DNA of 64,000 nt, from the NCBI GenBank assembly GCA_964588795.1, contig CAZPQN010000005.1:1-64000 (forward strand). The letters run 5' to 3'. A model generated the notes under the pieces. It saw only the letters and a list, made by a program, of their open reading frames with translations, was not told where the DNA came from and did no database searches. The DNA comes from CAZPQN01 sp964588795 (GTDB lineage Bacteria; Fidelibacterota; UBA2242). Below are positions 53,526-63,147 of the stretch, in pieces. The first letter of the stretch is position 1. Every line of letters begins with the position of its first letter. Position numbers and translations under genes: made by a program.

Positions 53526-54899
53526 TCACCATTGGATGTTTGGACTACTCGAATTGGGTTCGATCCAGCGTTCCCAGTCAACATCCTGTAATTCGTTGCG
53601 GGCGGTCGAGTGCACCAGTTCGTATTGACCGAATCCGCTTTTATCGACGAAAATGAATTGCACTCCGCCTTCCAGAGCGTGGTAGTGCCAGATCTGATAG
53701 GGTTTTCTTTCCAGAGCGCTTGGGAAACGCTCGATTTCGGACGGCGGCCCGTAAACCAAATAGATCCGCCCAAAATCGCTCTTCCAGCCCCTGATTCGCT
53801 GGGTGGAAAATTGCTGATTGACATAATCCAAGCGGCGTTCGAATTCGATTTGATCTTCATTGACCGGGGTGCGGGGATTTTTATCGCGCTTATCCCAGAA
53901 ATGCAGGATGATTTCCTTTTTACCCGGAACGTCCGATTTCTTGAAGCGCTTGATCTCGACATCGGTGGCAACGTACTTCAATGGTCCGAAAATCTCATCC
54001 AGCTCGGTGGCGCTCTTGCCTTCCAGTTTTAAATCCGCAAGGGCGTTCATTGCGCCCCCGCTAGGAGCGCTTTCCCGCGCAATATAGAACCGTTTACTGG
54101 TTATGCTCTGCTGTTGGGTAGATAGATCAATTACCTGAATACTGAAATTATAGACGCCGGCATTCAAGTCTTTGATATCGATACTCTTGATTTCGACCGC
54201 CGAGTTGCCCGGTTTGCGTTTGGTCAGCCAGTCGAGGGCTTTGACTTCTTTGCCGTTCAGATCGGTGATCGCATATTTGATTTTGTAATCGGAAACTGCC
54301 AGCGGATCATATTTAAGGTTATAGACCTCAGCAAAGGCATACAGCGCTCCTACCTGATCGCCGAAAATCAGATTAGCATTGGGCACGATATCGTAGCCGA
54401 AATATTTGCTGAATTTATTCTCCTTGGCGGTTTTGGCGACCTGACTGCTGAGTTGGATGTCACTCAGTTTCAAACTCGTTTGTCCGTAATCTGGAAGGGT
54501 CAAATCGCAGGTTTCCTTATATTGCCGCCCGCTGTGCAAATCGGTGATCACGGCAATTATCTGGTAGGCACCGGCTTTGGCCTGCAGGGTAGCAATATCC
54601 GGAATTTTCTGCTGACTGCGGATCTGCAAGGTGTCCGCGATACGATCTACGATTTGCCATTCAAAAATATCAACGACAGTGTCCGACTGGACCAGGGCGA
54701 CCCGCAGATTGGCCCCTGATTCAAAATAATTCTGGACAGGTACAAACTTGAGCATTTTCCGCGGCAACAGCAGATAGACTTCCACGATATTTAAATTCTC
54801 ACTGCCCCGGAATACAGCGTAATCCAGGTCGTACTCCGCACTGTTTAAAACGTTGGCGGTCAGCAGACTCAGCAATCCAGTAATAATCAACTTTTTCAT
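53526..54899 (-). CDS. GWxTD-domain exported protein
   Basis: A 457-residue exported protein: signal peptide (ITGLLSLLTANVLNSA), a beta-rich middle with fibronectin-like or chaperone-like domains (about 25-280), a charged helical segment and the C-terminal GWxTD domain. The name-giving motif is GWKSD (371-375), followed by FGRIYLVYGPPSEIERFP and YQIWHY. This family is largely restricted to FCB-group candidate phyla, where its function is unknown. It lies 3 bases downstream of smc. Confidence 0.85.
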   Translation of the reverse strand: MKKLIITGLLSLLTANVLNSAEYDLDYAVFRGSENLNIVEVYLLLPRKMLKFVPVQNYFESGANLRVALVQSDTVVDIFEWQIVDRIADTLQIRSQQKIPDIATLQAKAGAYQIIAVITDLHSGRQYKETCDLTLPDYGQTSLKLSDIQLSSQVAKTAKENKFSKYFGYDIVPNANLIFGDQVGALYAFAEVYNLKYDPLAVSDYKIKYAITDLNGKEVKALDWLTKRKPGNSAVEIKSIDIKDLNAGVYNFSIQVIDLSTQQQSITSKRFYIARESAPSGGAMNALADLKLEGKSATELDEIFGPLKYVATDVEIKRFKKSDVPGKKEIILHFWDKRDKNPRTPVNEDQIEFERRLDYVNQQFSTQRIRGWKSDFGRIYLVYGPPSEIERFPSALERKPYQIWHYHALEGGVQFIFVDKSGFGQYELVHSTARNELQDVDWERWIEPNSSSPNIQW

Positions 54900-54902
54900 A
54901 AA

Positions 54903-57900
54903 TCACTCCAATTTTACCGAGACGATTTGCGATATGCCTTTTTCAGCCATAGTGACACCGTAAAGGGCATTAGCGATCGCCATCGTTGATTTATTATGAG
55001 TTACGACGATAAACTGCGTTTTTTCGGCAAAGGTGCGAATGACATTGGTAAAGCGCCGGGTGTTTTCGTCATCGAGTGGCGCATCCACTTCATCGAGTAT
55101 GCAAAAGGGGCTCGGCTTGACCTGGTAGATGGCAAACAGCAGGGCAATCGCGGTGAGAGCTTTTTCACCGGCCGAAAGCATTTTCAGCGAGCGCATTTTC
55201 TTGCCGTCGGGACAGGCCCAGATGTCGATTTCGGCCTCCAGGGGATCCGTTTCTCCGATTAACCGCAGATCCGATTCCCCGCCGCCAAAGAAAATACTGA
55301 AGGTCGTTTTGAAGTTACCACGAATTTTTTCGAAGATCTCCAGAAATTGCTGACGGGCGATGTTATCAATCTGGGTGATGACTTCCTTGAGACCTTTTTC
55401 CGAAGCCTCCAGATCATCGCGCTGTTCAGTCAGAAAACGCAGTCGAGTGTCTTCCTGGTTGTACTCCTCCTTGACTGCCATATTGACCATGCCGATCAAC
55501 TCCAAATTACGGCGATGGCGTTCGACCGCCTGCTGGGTTTCCGCCAAGGACGGCAGTTCGGTAGGTATGACGTCCGGGATAGTACGGTTATATTTCTCAT
55601 TCAGTACGGTAATGATTTCTTTTTCTCTGGCGGCAAACTGTGAATTTTCCAGCTCCAAGTTCTTCAGTTCGTCGCTCAAGCGCTCCCTACGGTGCCGCAG
55701 GTCGTACAATACCTGATTAAGTTTCTCGAGAGAGGTACGCTGAACCTGATACTCGGCTTCCGTCTGCTGATAACGCTGGGTAGCCGCCTGCAGAACCTGG
55801 ACTGCATTCTGCAGATCGGCCTCGTTACGCTGAATCTGGATGTTCAATTCCGCCAGAATCGTACGGGTGGATTGCAGCTCGGCTTGCGCGGCAGTCTGAC
55901 GGTCGGCAGTGGTTTGCAGGTCGCGCTCGGTAAGGCGCCGGCTGTCGCTCAGGTTCCGGAACTGATTCTCCAGATTAATCAGTTCCACGCGCTCATTCTG
56001 TAGCCGTTGGGCGGTTTCATCCACTGCGCTTTTCAGATTTTCAAGCTCGCTTTTTTTCTGCGCGATCTGTTGATCCAATTGCTCTACCTGGGCGGTCAGA
56101 TTGACCTGCGCAGGATTTTCTTTTGTCAGGCGTTCGCGAAAGTTGACCAGGGCGGTGTTCAGGGTTATCTGATTGTCGCGCAGAGTCTGTAAAACGCTGT
56201 TGGTTTGCAGAATCTGTCCTTCGACTCCATGCTGTTTTTCTTCCAGTTGATGATGTGCGGCGGCGAGTTGTTCAGCCTGTTTTTGCAGTTCATCTCCCTG
56301 CTGACGGTGGCGTTCATCTGTTGCGGTCAGTTCTTTCAGACGGGCAGTCAGTTGGGCATGCTGTTTACTAACTTTTTCATATTGCCGCTGAAGGTTCGCA
56401 AGGCGTTCGGCACGTCCGACCAGGATATTGGAATCCGCGGTTTCTGCACCACCGCCCAGAAATCCCTGCGCGTCGCGGTAACGCCCGCGTTCCGTGACAA
56501 GGGTGAGCTGATCAAGGCGATGATCGCCAATCAGTTCATCCAACTTATCGTCCGGACAGCAATAGACATTGCGAAATAGAAAATTCTTGAGTGGTTCCAG
56601 CCGTTTGTCTGATTTGACATAACGCAGGAGCGGCTGGAGTTCCGGGCGATTGACTTTAACCGCTGTTTCATCGAATTGGCCGTCCAAGGGGATGATGGCC
56701 ACTCGCCCCCGACCACTACGGGCTAATGTCGCCAGCGCCGCTAAAGCTGCCGGCCGACTGTCGGCCACCAACAGACGCGAAATGTCTTTCAGGATCGCTT
56801 CCACCGCTAAATACCAACTCGCATCCACGGCCAAAAGATCGGAAAGGGCACCCCGGACGCCCGGAAAATCCGACAGGTGGTCCAGCACGTACTGCAGGCC
56901 AGGACTGAAACCCTCCCGGGACTGGATGATGCCGCTGTAAAATTGAATTTGAGTCTGCACGCGATCCATCTCCGCCGTCAATCCGCGCAGTTGGTCCTGT
57001 GTGGTTTGCTTCTGTTCGCCGAGCTGGCGCCGCTGTTCGAGCACCTGCGCGATTTTCCGCTGAAGCTCACTTCGCTGTTTAGCGTATCGGTCATTTTCAT
57101 CTTGCAGAGCAACCTGCGCCTCCTGGAGGGCCTGCAGATTGCTTTGCTGTTCTTCGATTTGATACGTAATAGCACTCAGTTCTTTTTCTCTCTGCTGGAT
57201 ATTTTCCTGCAGGCTGTTATACCGTGCAGAAAACTCGGCCTGTTCGCGTAAATAACGGAAACGCTCGTCCTGCAAAGCCTGCAGGGCGCTTTCCAGCGCT
57301 TTGTACCGCTGTTCCACAGCCAGCTGTGCTTCCGAAATCTGCCTGAACTGTTCACGGCGATCGATTAATACCTGCTGTAAATCTGTTTCTTCGCGACCGA
57401 GTTTGGCAGAACGTTCCCGGTAAACGGTGTTATTTTTCTCCAGCTGGTTTTGTTCCTCCGTCAGCCGGTTGATGGTTTGGGTCAGATTGCGCGTCTGTTC
57501 CTGGAAAACCCGCGCATCAGTCTCCAGCTGCGCCCGTGCGGCATGCAGATTCTCCAGCACACCACGCTGGTTCTGCAAATCCGCCTCCTTGGCATTCAGG
57601 GCTGTCTGCTGGCTTTGCCAGTCGGCTTCCCTGGCGGTCAACTCCTGACTGATCGTCGTGAGTTCTGCCTGTCTCTGGTTCAGGTTTTCTATCAATGGAG
57701 ACTGGCGGTGGCGCAGGTCGGCGACTCTGCAGGTCGCCAGGAGTACTTCCGCCTCAATCAATTTCTGGGTAGTGTCCTGATATTTCTCGTAACGTTGGAA
57801 TTGCCGCTTCAGGTTTTTGACCTTGGCATCAACCTCGCTGATGATGTCATTGAGGCGCAGTAGATCGTCGCGCGTGGCATCCAGCTTGCGGAGCGCGGCC

Positions 57901-58424
57901 TTGCGCTGAACACGGTACTTGTTGACACCGGCGGCTTCTTCGAACAAGCGTTTGCGTTCCTCGGGATTTTCGCTCAGGATATCCTCGATCATTTTGAGCT
58001 CGATGATCGAATAGGCATTAGCTCCCATACCGGTATCGATAAACAGGTCGGTGATGTCTTTCAGACGGCAGAGGTTCTTGTTGATGAAATATTCACTTTC
58101 GCCGTTGCGGTACAGCCGCCGCGTGATTTCGATATCCACATAAGCGATCGGCACGCGTCCACTGACATTATGAATGGTAAGCGAAACTTCGGCGAGGTTC
58201 AGGGGACGGCGCGTGGCCGTACCATTGAAGATCACATCGGTGATCCGGTCGGCGCGCAGGATGCTTGATTTTTGTTCGCCAATGACCCAGCGGATGGCAT
58301 CGACGATGTTGGTTTTGCCGCAACCGTTGGGGCCCACAATGGAAGTGATACCCTGGCCGAATTCGATTTCGGCGCGTTTGACGAAAGATTTGAACCCGTA
58401 AATGGAAAGTTTAGAGATATACAT
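54903..58424 (-). CDS. smc: Chromosome partition protein SMC
   Basis: A 1173-residue SMC ATPase, the core of bacterial condensin. Walker A is GPNGCGKTNIVDAI (about 33-46), two long coiled coils (170-500 and 670-1010) flank a hinge (about 505-640, GFSPGLQYVLDHLSDF), and the C-terminal head has the signature LSAGEKALTAIALLFAI and the Walker B ILDEVDAPLDDENTRRF. The length is typical. ScpA and ScpB are not in this window. The coiled coils are rich in Gln and Ala-Leu repeats. Confidence 0.98.
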   Translation of the reverse strand: MYISKLSIYGFKSFVKRAEIEFGQGITSIVGPNGCGKTNIVDAIRWVIGEQKSSILRADRITDVIFNGTATRRPLNLAEVSLTIHNVSGRVPIAYVDIEITRRLYRNGESEYFINKNLCRLKDITDLFIDTGMGANAYSIIELKMIEDILSENPEERKRLFEEAAGVNKYRVQRKAALRKLDATRDDLLRLNDIISEVDAKVKNLKRQFQRYEKYQDTTQKLIEAEVLLATCRVADLRHRQSPLIENLNQRQAELTTISQELTAREADWQSQQTALNAKEADLQNQRGVLENLHAARAQLETDARVFQEQTRNLTQTINRLTEEQNQLEKNNTVYRERSAKLGREETDLQQVLIDRREQFRQISEAQLAVEQRYKALESALQALQDERFRYLREQAEFSARYNSLQENIQQREKELSAITYQIEEQQSNLQALQEAQVALQDENDRYAKQRSELQRKIAQVLEQRRQLGEQKQTTQDQLRGLTAEMDRVQTQIQFYSGIIQSREGFSPGLQYVLDHLSDFPGVRGALSDLLAVDASWYLAVEAILKDISRLLVADSRPAALAALATLARSGRGRVAIIPLDGQFDETAVKVNRPELQPLLRYVKSDKRLEPLKNFLFRNVYCCPDDKLDELIGDHRLDQLTLVTERGRYRDAQGFLGGGAETADSNILVGRAERLANLQRQYEKVSKQHAQLTARLKELTATDERHRQQGDELQKQAEQLAAAHHQLEEKQHGVEGQILQTNSVLQTLRDNQITLNTALVNFRERLTKENPAQVNLTAQVEQLDQQIAQKKSELENLKSAVDETAQRLQNERVELINLENQFRNLSDSRRLTERDLQTTADRQTAAQAELQSTRTILAELNIQIQRNEADLQNAVQVLQAATQRYQQTEAEYQVQRTSLEKLNQVLYDLRHRRERLSDELKNLELENSQFAAREKEIITVLNEKYNRTIPDVIPTELPSLAETQQAVERHRRNLELIGMVNMAVKEEYNQEDTRLRFLTEQRDDLEASEKGLKEVITQIDNIARQQFLEIFEKIRGNFKTTFSIFFGGGESDLRLIGETDPLEAEIDIWACPDGKKMRSLKMLSAGEKALTAIALLFAIYQVKPSPFCILDEVDAPLDDENTRRFTNVIRTFAEKTQFIVVTHNKSTMAIANALYGVTMAEKGISQIVSVKLE

Positions 58425-58466
58425 CGATTATGCGACTTGCAAAGTACTTCACCGGTAATTTATCCT

Positions 58467-58814
58467 TCAACCCGGCGGCCAACCGAGGCGTCGACCGCCT
58501 AAAAGATGCAGATGCAGGTGCGGCACCTCCTGCCCACTGTCGCGTCCGTTATTGATCACCAACCGGAATCCCGATTGCACCAGACCCTCCTGGCGGGCGA
58601 TGCTGACCGCCGCACTCAACAGTCTGCCCAATAACGGTTCATCGGCAGAACTGGTATCGGCCAAATACGCGATATGTTGGCGCGGGATGATCAGGATATG
58701 CGTGGGCGCTTTGGGATGAATATCGCGAAACGCCAGCAGCTCTGCAGATTGAAAAACGAACTCCGTGCCGAATTGCCCGGCGGCAATTTTGCAAAAAATA
58801 CAGTCCTGCTCCAT
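58467..58814 (-). CDS. HIT-family nucleotide-binding protein
   Basis: A 115-residue histidine-triad protein: CIFCKIAAGQ at the N-terminus and the triad HLHLHLLGG (about residues 98-106) preceded by VINNGRDSGQEVPHL. HinT-like members hydrolyse adenosine phosphoramidates; the exact substrate is unknown. The start follows the rsmE stop directly (TGA-ATG). It lies between rsmE and smc. Confidence 0.95.
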   Translation of the reverse strand: MEQDCIFCKIAAGQFGTEFVFQSAELLAFRDIHPKAPTHILIIPRQHIAYLADTSSADEPLLGRLLSAAVSIARQEGLVQSGFRLVINNGRDSGQEVPHLHLHLLGGRRLGWPPG

Positions 58815-59543
58815 TCAGACCTCCTGCATGGCAATTAAGGTATAAATCTGGGTCAGCATAACCACCACTGCCAGTTCACTGCGCAGACGCCGCGGAAAGA
58901 TATTCACCGGCAAAAAGCCCTCCGTCTTGGTGCTTTCTATTTCAGCGTGACTGAAGCCCCCTTCCGGACCGATCATCAGCGCGATGGACGCGGCTTCGAC
59001 TAAACTTTGCGCCACGCGCCAGAGCGGTTGGGATTCGCCGACTTCCGCCACAACCCTGCAGGGTACGGCATGTGTTATTTCCAGCCATTTTTCGAGACGA
59101 ATGGCGGGATGAATCTCCGGCAGGTAGCCCTGACCGGATTGCTTCAGAGCGCTGATCGCCAGCTTCAATAGGCGGGCGTGATTGTACTGTGCTTTCTGGA
59201 CATGGTGGGTCATTACCGGGTAAATGTCCGTGACCCCCAGCGCCGTAGCGGCACTGATGACTTCCTCGAAATGTTGCCCTTTTAATAGTCCCACGCCGAG
59301 CAGAATACGTTTACTCGACAGCCGCGGCAGGACTTGCCGGCCAACAATACTGCCGACGGCGTAATTTTTATCCAGAGTCGTCAGACGGATCGTATATTGC
59401 CCGCCTTGTCCATCAATTACCTGAATTTCATCCCCTGCTTTCTGGCGCAGGACGTGCCCGCAATGATGCCATTCTGCACCGGTCAGGGTGATAGATTCCG
59501 GGGTTATGTTTTCGGGCTGGGTAAAAAAAAGATGAGCGTGCAT
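58815..59543 (-). CDS. rsmE: 16S rRNA (uridine(1498)-N3)-methyltransferase RsmE
   Basis: A 242-residue SPOUT-class methyltransferase that methylates U1498 of 16S rRNA. N-terminal PUA-like region (1-75, GAEWHHCGHVLRQKAGDEI) and C-terminal knotted domain with GVGLLKGQHFEEVISAATALG, HHVQKAQYNHARLLKLAI-like and the SAM-binding IGPEGGFSHAEIE. The order and length are normal. It overlaps the upstream outer-membrane protein gene by one base (TAATG). Confidence 0.96.
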   Translation of the reverse strand: MHAHLFFTQPENITPESITLTGAEWHHCGHVLRQKAGDEIQVIDGQGGQYTIRLTTLDKNYAVGSIVGRQVLPRLSSKRILLGVGLLKGQHFEEVISAATALGVTDIYPVMTHHVQKAQYNHARLLKLAISALKQSGQGYLPEIHPAIRLEKWLEITHAVPCRVVAEVGESQPLWRVAQSLVEAASIALMIGPEGGFSHAEIESTKTEGFLPVNIFPRRLRSELAVVVMLTQIYTLIAMQEV

Positions 59544-60220
59544 TAGTATCTTTTGCTGAATCCGATTTTGAGGAGCAGACCACTATAATTACGCTGACCG
59601 TTATAGGGCAGTTCCACGCCTTCGTTGTACAGGTCGGGATCAGGTTTGTCAATCAATCTGGCAAATTTGATCAGGTCATACCCGACGAAAAGCGAGACCA
59701 TCATACTGGGTCCATAGAGGAAATCCACACCGCCCCCCAGACGCAGGCCGGGGGCCCAATGCGTCCGGATATTTTTTAGGCGCTCTTCAAAATCGGGAAC
59801 GTTCGGGGGATCCAAGGCCAGCACTGGACCGGCGGCGAGCTCGAGGAAGGGCCGGAAATTATTGGCAATCTGATCCTGAAACAAAATTTGTTTCATCCCG
59901 ACCTGCAAAGGCCAGAGCGTCAGGCGGCGCTTGTCAATCCGTTCATAAGTCATCCCGGTATAGTAATCGTAAATGGGAAAATCGTTACTGCCCTTGACCA
60001 TCAGAAAATTCACCTGCCCGGTCAAACGCAGATTCGGTTTCAAGGAATATTCATAGAACAAGCCCAACCCGGAACCGCGATTGGCCTGAAACAGCGCCAA
60101 GCCGCCAAAACGCGGATACTGCTCACTTCGTCGCCCGGGCTTATCACCCGCCCCGTTAGCTGCTGTGCATAAACAGCATAAACCGATGGCCGCGATTTTT
60201 TTTATGGTGGTGTACATCAT
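59543..60220 (-). CDS. Predicted exported beta-barrel protein
   Basis: A 225-residue exported protein: signal peptide TIKKIAAIGLCCLCTAANGA followed by alternating strand segments (FGGLALFQANRGSGLGLFYEYSL, LRLTGQVNFLMV, APGLRLGGGVDFLYG, MMVSLFVGYDLI) ending in SGLLLKIGFSKRY. The aromatic terminus and strand pattern suggest a small outer-membrane barrel of 8 to 10 strands; no family is recognised. The ATG at 60220 is chosen with GAAGCGAG upstream; ATG 60217 is also possible. It is the first gene of a run down to recN. Confidence 0.72.
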   Translation of the reverse strand: MMYTTIKKIAAIGLCCLCTAANGAGDKPGRRSEQYPRFGGLALFQANRGSGLGLFYEYSLKPNLRLTGQVNFLMVKGSNDFPIYDYYTGMTYERIDKRRLTLWPLQVGMKQILFQDQIANNFRPFLELAAGPVLALDPPNVPDFEERLKNIRTHWAPGLRLGGGVDFLYGPSMMVSLFVGYDLIKFARLIDKPDPDLYNEGVELPYNGQRNYSGLLLKIGFSKRY

Positions 60221-60387
60221 TGAGACTCGCTTCAATTAACAGCAGGAAATTTACACTTATTGCCGTGATTGCCAAAGAGGAAGTTGGGAGTCAAATTCTC
60301 AGCCGGAACATCCAAACTCAGCGACCGATTATCGCATTTGGAGTTTGAGCTATCCCAGCCTAAATTTCCCGCAAATCAGGATTGATT

Positions 60388-61467
60388 ATGATACAACCTT
60401 CGCCACTTTTACTAATGCGTTTCCAGGCCAATGATCCTATTGCCCAGACGCAGGAACGTCTGCGCCAGCTGTTCACGGCCGCCGGTTTCGAGCAGGTTCT
60501 CGAAGCGCAGGATTATACCGCCGTCAAGGTGCATTTTGGGGAAGAGCGGAGCATCACCCATCTGGACGCGCAGTTGGTCAAGCCGCTCGTGGACATGATC
60601 AAAAAGGCGGGTGCCAGGCCCTTTATCACCGATACCACCGTGCTTTATAAAAGTGTCCGTGATAACGCCATCGGGCATTTAGAACTCGCCTTCCAGCACG
60701 GCTACACGTTCGACCGCATCGGAGCACCGGTGATCATCGCCGACGGCATCGTCGGACGCAACGAAACCGAACTCGAAATCAACGCCCCGCTTAACCGTAA
60801 AGTCGCCCTCGCCACGGAATTCGTCACCGCCAATTCGATCATTGTCGTATCGCATGCCACGGGACATTTGAATGCTGGCCTGGGTGCCACGCTGAAAAAC
60901 CTCGGCATGGGCATGGCGAGCAGGCGAGGCAAGTTGGTTCAGCATTCGGTCAGTAAGCCGACCATCAGTGCTAAAAAATGCACCGCCTGCGGCGTCTGCG
61001 CGCGCTGGTGTCCGGTCAATTGCATCAGCGTCGGTGCAGAATACGCCGTCATTAATGACAGCCGGTGTATCGGATGCGGCGAGTGCCTCACCGTCTGTCG
61101 GTTCGGCGCCGTGCGCAATCGTTGGGACAGTTCTTCGGCACTTCTGCAGAAACAGATAGCGGAACATGCCCTCGGAATCGTCAGCAACAAGCGGGGACGT
61201 CTCGGCTACTTCACTTTCCTGATTAATATGACCAAAGATTGCGATTGTCTGACCGGCGTTCAGCGACCGATCCTGCCCGACATCGGCGTCATTGCCGGCC
61301 GCGACCCCGTGGCCATTGACCAGGCGATTATCGACCTCACCAGCCATAACGGCCAAAATCTGGCTCAGCTCGCCTATCCCAATATCGATTACCGAGTGCA
61401 GCTCGAGTATGCCGAAAAAATCGGAGTCGGCACCCGGCAATACCAATTAAACGAAGTCACCTTCTGA
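60388..61467 (+). CDS. Cytoplasmic DUF362 protein with two 4Fe-4S clusters
   Basis: A 359-residue DUF362 protein without an export signal. DUF362 features are KVHFGEERSITHLDAQLVKP and ARPFITDTTVLYKSVRDNAIG; two ferredoxin motifs are CTACGVCARWCPVNCI (about 199-214) and CIGCGECLTVCRFGAV (about 226-241). The ATG at 60388 has AGGA 6 bases upstream. It differs from the exported DUF362 at 24080 by having clusters and no Tat signal. Function unknown in both; the family is often found in anaerobes beside redox enzymes. Confidence 0.92.
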   Translation: MIQPSPLLLMRFQANDPIAQTQERLRQLFTAAGFEQVLEAQDYTAVKVHFGEERSITHLDAQLVKPLVDMIKKAGARPFITDTTVLYKSVRDNAIGHLELAFQHGYTFDRIGAPVIIADGIVGRNETELEINAPLNRKVALATEFVTANSIIVVSHATGHLNAGLGATLKNLGMGMASRRGKLVQHSVSKPTISAKKCTACGVCARWCPVNCISVGAEYAVINDSRCIGCGECLTVCRFGAVRNRWDSSSALLQKQIAEHALGIVSNKRGRLGYFTFLINMTKDCDCLTGVQRPILPDIGVIAGRDPVAIDQAIIDLTSHNGQNLAQLAYPNIDYRVQLEYAEKIGVGTRQYQLNEVTF

Positions 61468-61648
61468 GCTAAAGCATCATAACAGCTGGAAAATCCAGCC
61501 CGGCATTTGTTAGACACAACTTGATTTAACTTCCGCTCATATGTTTCCGGAGCGTGTTTGAACTGAGCGTACAAATAAGCAGGCATGAAAACACTTGCTT
61601 TTCTCAAAAAGAAATATAAGTTTACCATGGGTAACAAAGGAAAATTCT

Positions 61649-63097
61649 ATGGTCCATGGAAAGGTATCGCCGTCGGTCAAGCTGCCTTCTAAAGCCCCGC
61701 AATTGCATCAAGCCGGACTGTTGGACACATTGCTAAAACGTTCAACGGAAAATATTTATATCTGGGATATACGGGGGCGTTATCTGATGGTCAACCAGTC
61801 AGCCGCGCGGCATCTGTGTCTGAGGAGCCCACGCGCGGTAGTTGGCAAGTCTGCCGGGGATTTTTTCACCAAACAGTACGCCAGCAAAGTCAACCGCGCA
61901 CTAAAAAAAATCATCGCCTCCGGTCACCCTACCAATGAGACTGAGGAAGCTGAAACCTGGTTAAATGGCCGGACGACCTGGACGATGACATCCCGGGCAC
62001 CTTTACGGGATGACCATGGCAGGATCTACGCGATTTTGGAAATGGCGCATGACATAACCCAGCGCAAACAATTGGAAGCGGCTTTATCCCGCGAGCAGAC
62101 TCTGTTGCATGCTCTGTTGGACAACGTACCCGACACGATCTATTTTAAAGACGCCAAGAGTCGCTACCTCCGCATCAGCAAAGCCAAAGCGCTCAAGCAT
62201 GGTTTTAAGAATCCGGATCAGGCTATCGGAAAAACCGATTTCGACTTCTTTACCAAAAAGCACGCCCGGCAGGCTTTCGCCGACGAAAAGACAATCATGA
62301 AAACACGCCAACCTATCATCGGTCTGGAAGAAAAAGAAACCTGGCCGGACGGGCGGGAAACCTGGGTTTCGACCACCAAAATGCCTTTGCTGGATGAACA
62401 GGGACAGGTCATCGGTACCTTTGGCATTTCGCGGGACATCACCCACCGCAAACTGGCCGAAATCGCCCTCGAAAACGAAAAGAACATGCTGAAGACGGTC
62501 ATTGATAATATCCCGGATAAAATCTACGCCAAAGATCTCAAAGGGCGTTTTCTGCTCTGCAATCAGGCGGTTGCCACGCGGATGGGGGCGAAGGATCCGG
62601 CAGATATTATCGGGAAGTCCGATTTCGATTTCCTGCCGCGTGCCTTGGCCCGCCAATTCCACAATGATGAACAGGCTATCATCAGGTCAGGTCAACCACT
62701 CGTCGATCATGTCGAACCGCTTAACAATAATTCCGCGACAAAAAAGTGGAATTTGACTACCAAGGTGCCACTCCGCGATAAAAAAGGCAAAATTTTCGGC
62801 CTCGTCGGTTTAGGTCGTGACATTACCGCTCAAAAACAAGCTGAAGAAGAACGGGAAAAAGTCATCCTCGAACTGCAGGAAGCCCTTAAAAAAGTCAATA
62901 CTCTGAAAGGTCTGATTCCGATCTGCGCCGCCTGTAAAAAGATCCGCGATGACCGTGGCTATTGGAACAGCGTCGAGACCTATCTTGCTCAGCATTCCGA
63001 CGCCGCTTTTACCCACGGTATTTGTCCGGATTGCCTGCGCAAGCTCTATCCCGATTACGTTCGAAAAAAAGAACAAATGCAGGGAAACGGCGTTTAG
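61649..63097 (+). CDS. Triple-PAS protein with C-terminal Cys-pair domain and no output module
   Basis: A 482-residue protein with three PAS domains (about 20-135, 145-260 and 270-385), each with the ITxRK-type end (MAHDITQRKQLEAAL, SRDITHRKLAEIA, GRDITAQKQAEEER). After a short coil comes a Cys-pair segment (IPICAACKKIRDDRGYW and HGICPDCLRKLYPDY) that recurs at the end of PAS-only proteins and may bind metal. No kinase, GGDEF or methyltransferase output is present. PAS domains may bind flavin, haem or ligands; none is indicated. The ATG at 61649 has AAAGGA 7 bases upstream. Confidence 0.85.
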   Translation: MVHGKVSPSVKLPSKAPQLHQAGLLDTLLKRSTENIYIWDIRGRYLMVNQSAARHLCLRSPRAVVGKSAGDFFTKQYASKVNRALKKIIASGHPTNETEEAETWLNGRTTWTMTSRAPLRDDHGRIYAILEMAHDITQRKQLEAALSREQTLLHALLDNVPDTIYFKDAKSRYLRISKAKALKHGFKNPDQAIGKTDFDFFTKKHARQAFADEKTIMKTRQPIIGLEEKETWPDGRETWVSTTKMPLLDEQGQVIGTFGISRDITHRKLAEIALENEKNMLKTVIDNIPDKIYAKDLKGRFLLCNQAVATRMGAKDPADIIGKSDFDFLPRALARQFHNDEQAIIRSGQPLVDHVEPLNNNSATKKWNLTTKVPLRDKKGKIFGLVGLGRDITAQKQAEEEREKVILELQEALKKVNTLKGLIPICAACKKIRDDRGYWNSVETYLAQHSDAAFTHGICPDCLRKLYPDYVRKKEQMQGNGV

Positions 63098-63147
63098 TTC
63101 CCAGCTAGCTACAGCTGCTCTTTAGATTATTCTGACTGACCCTGATT

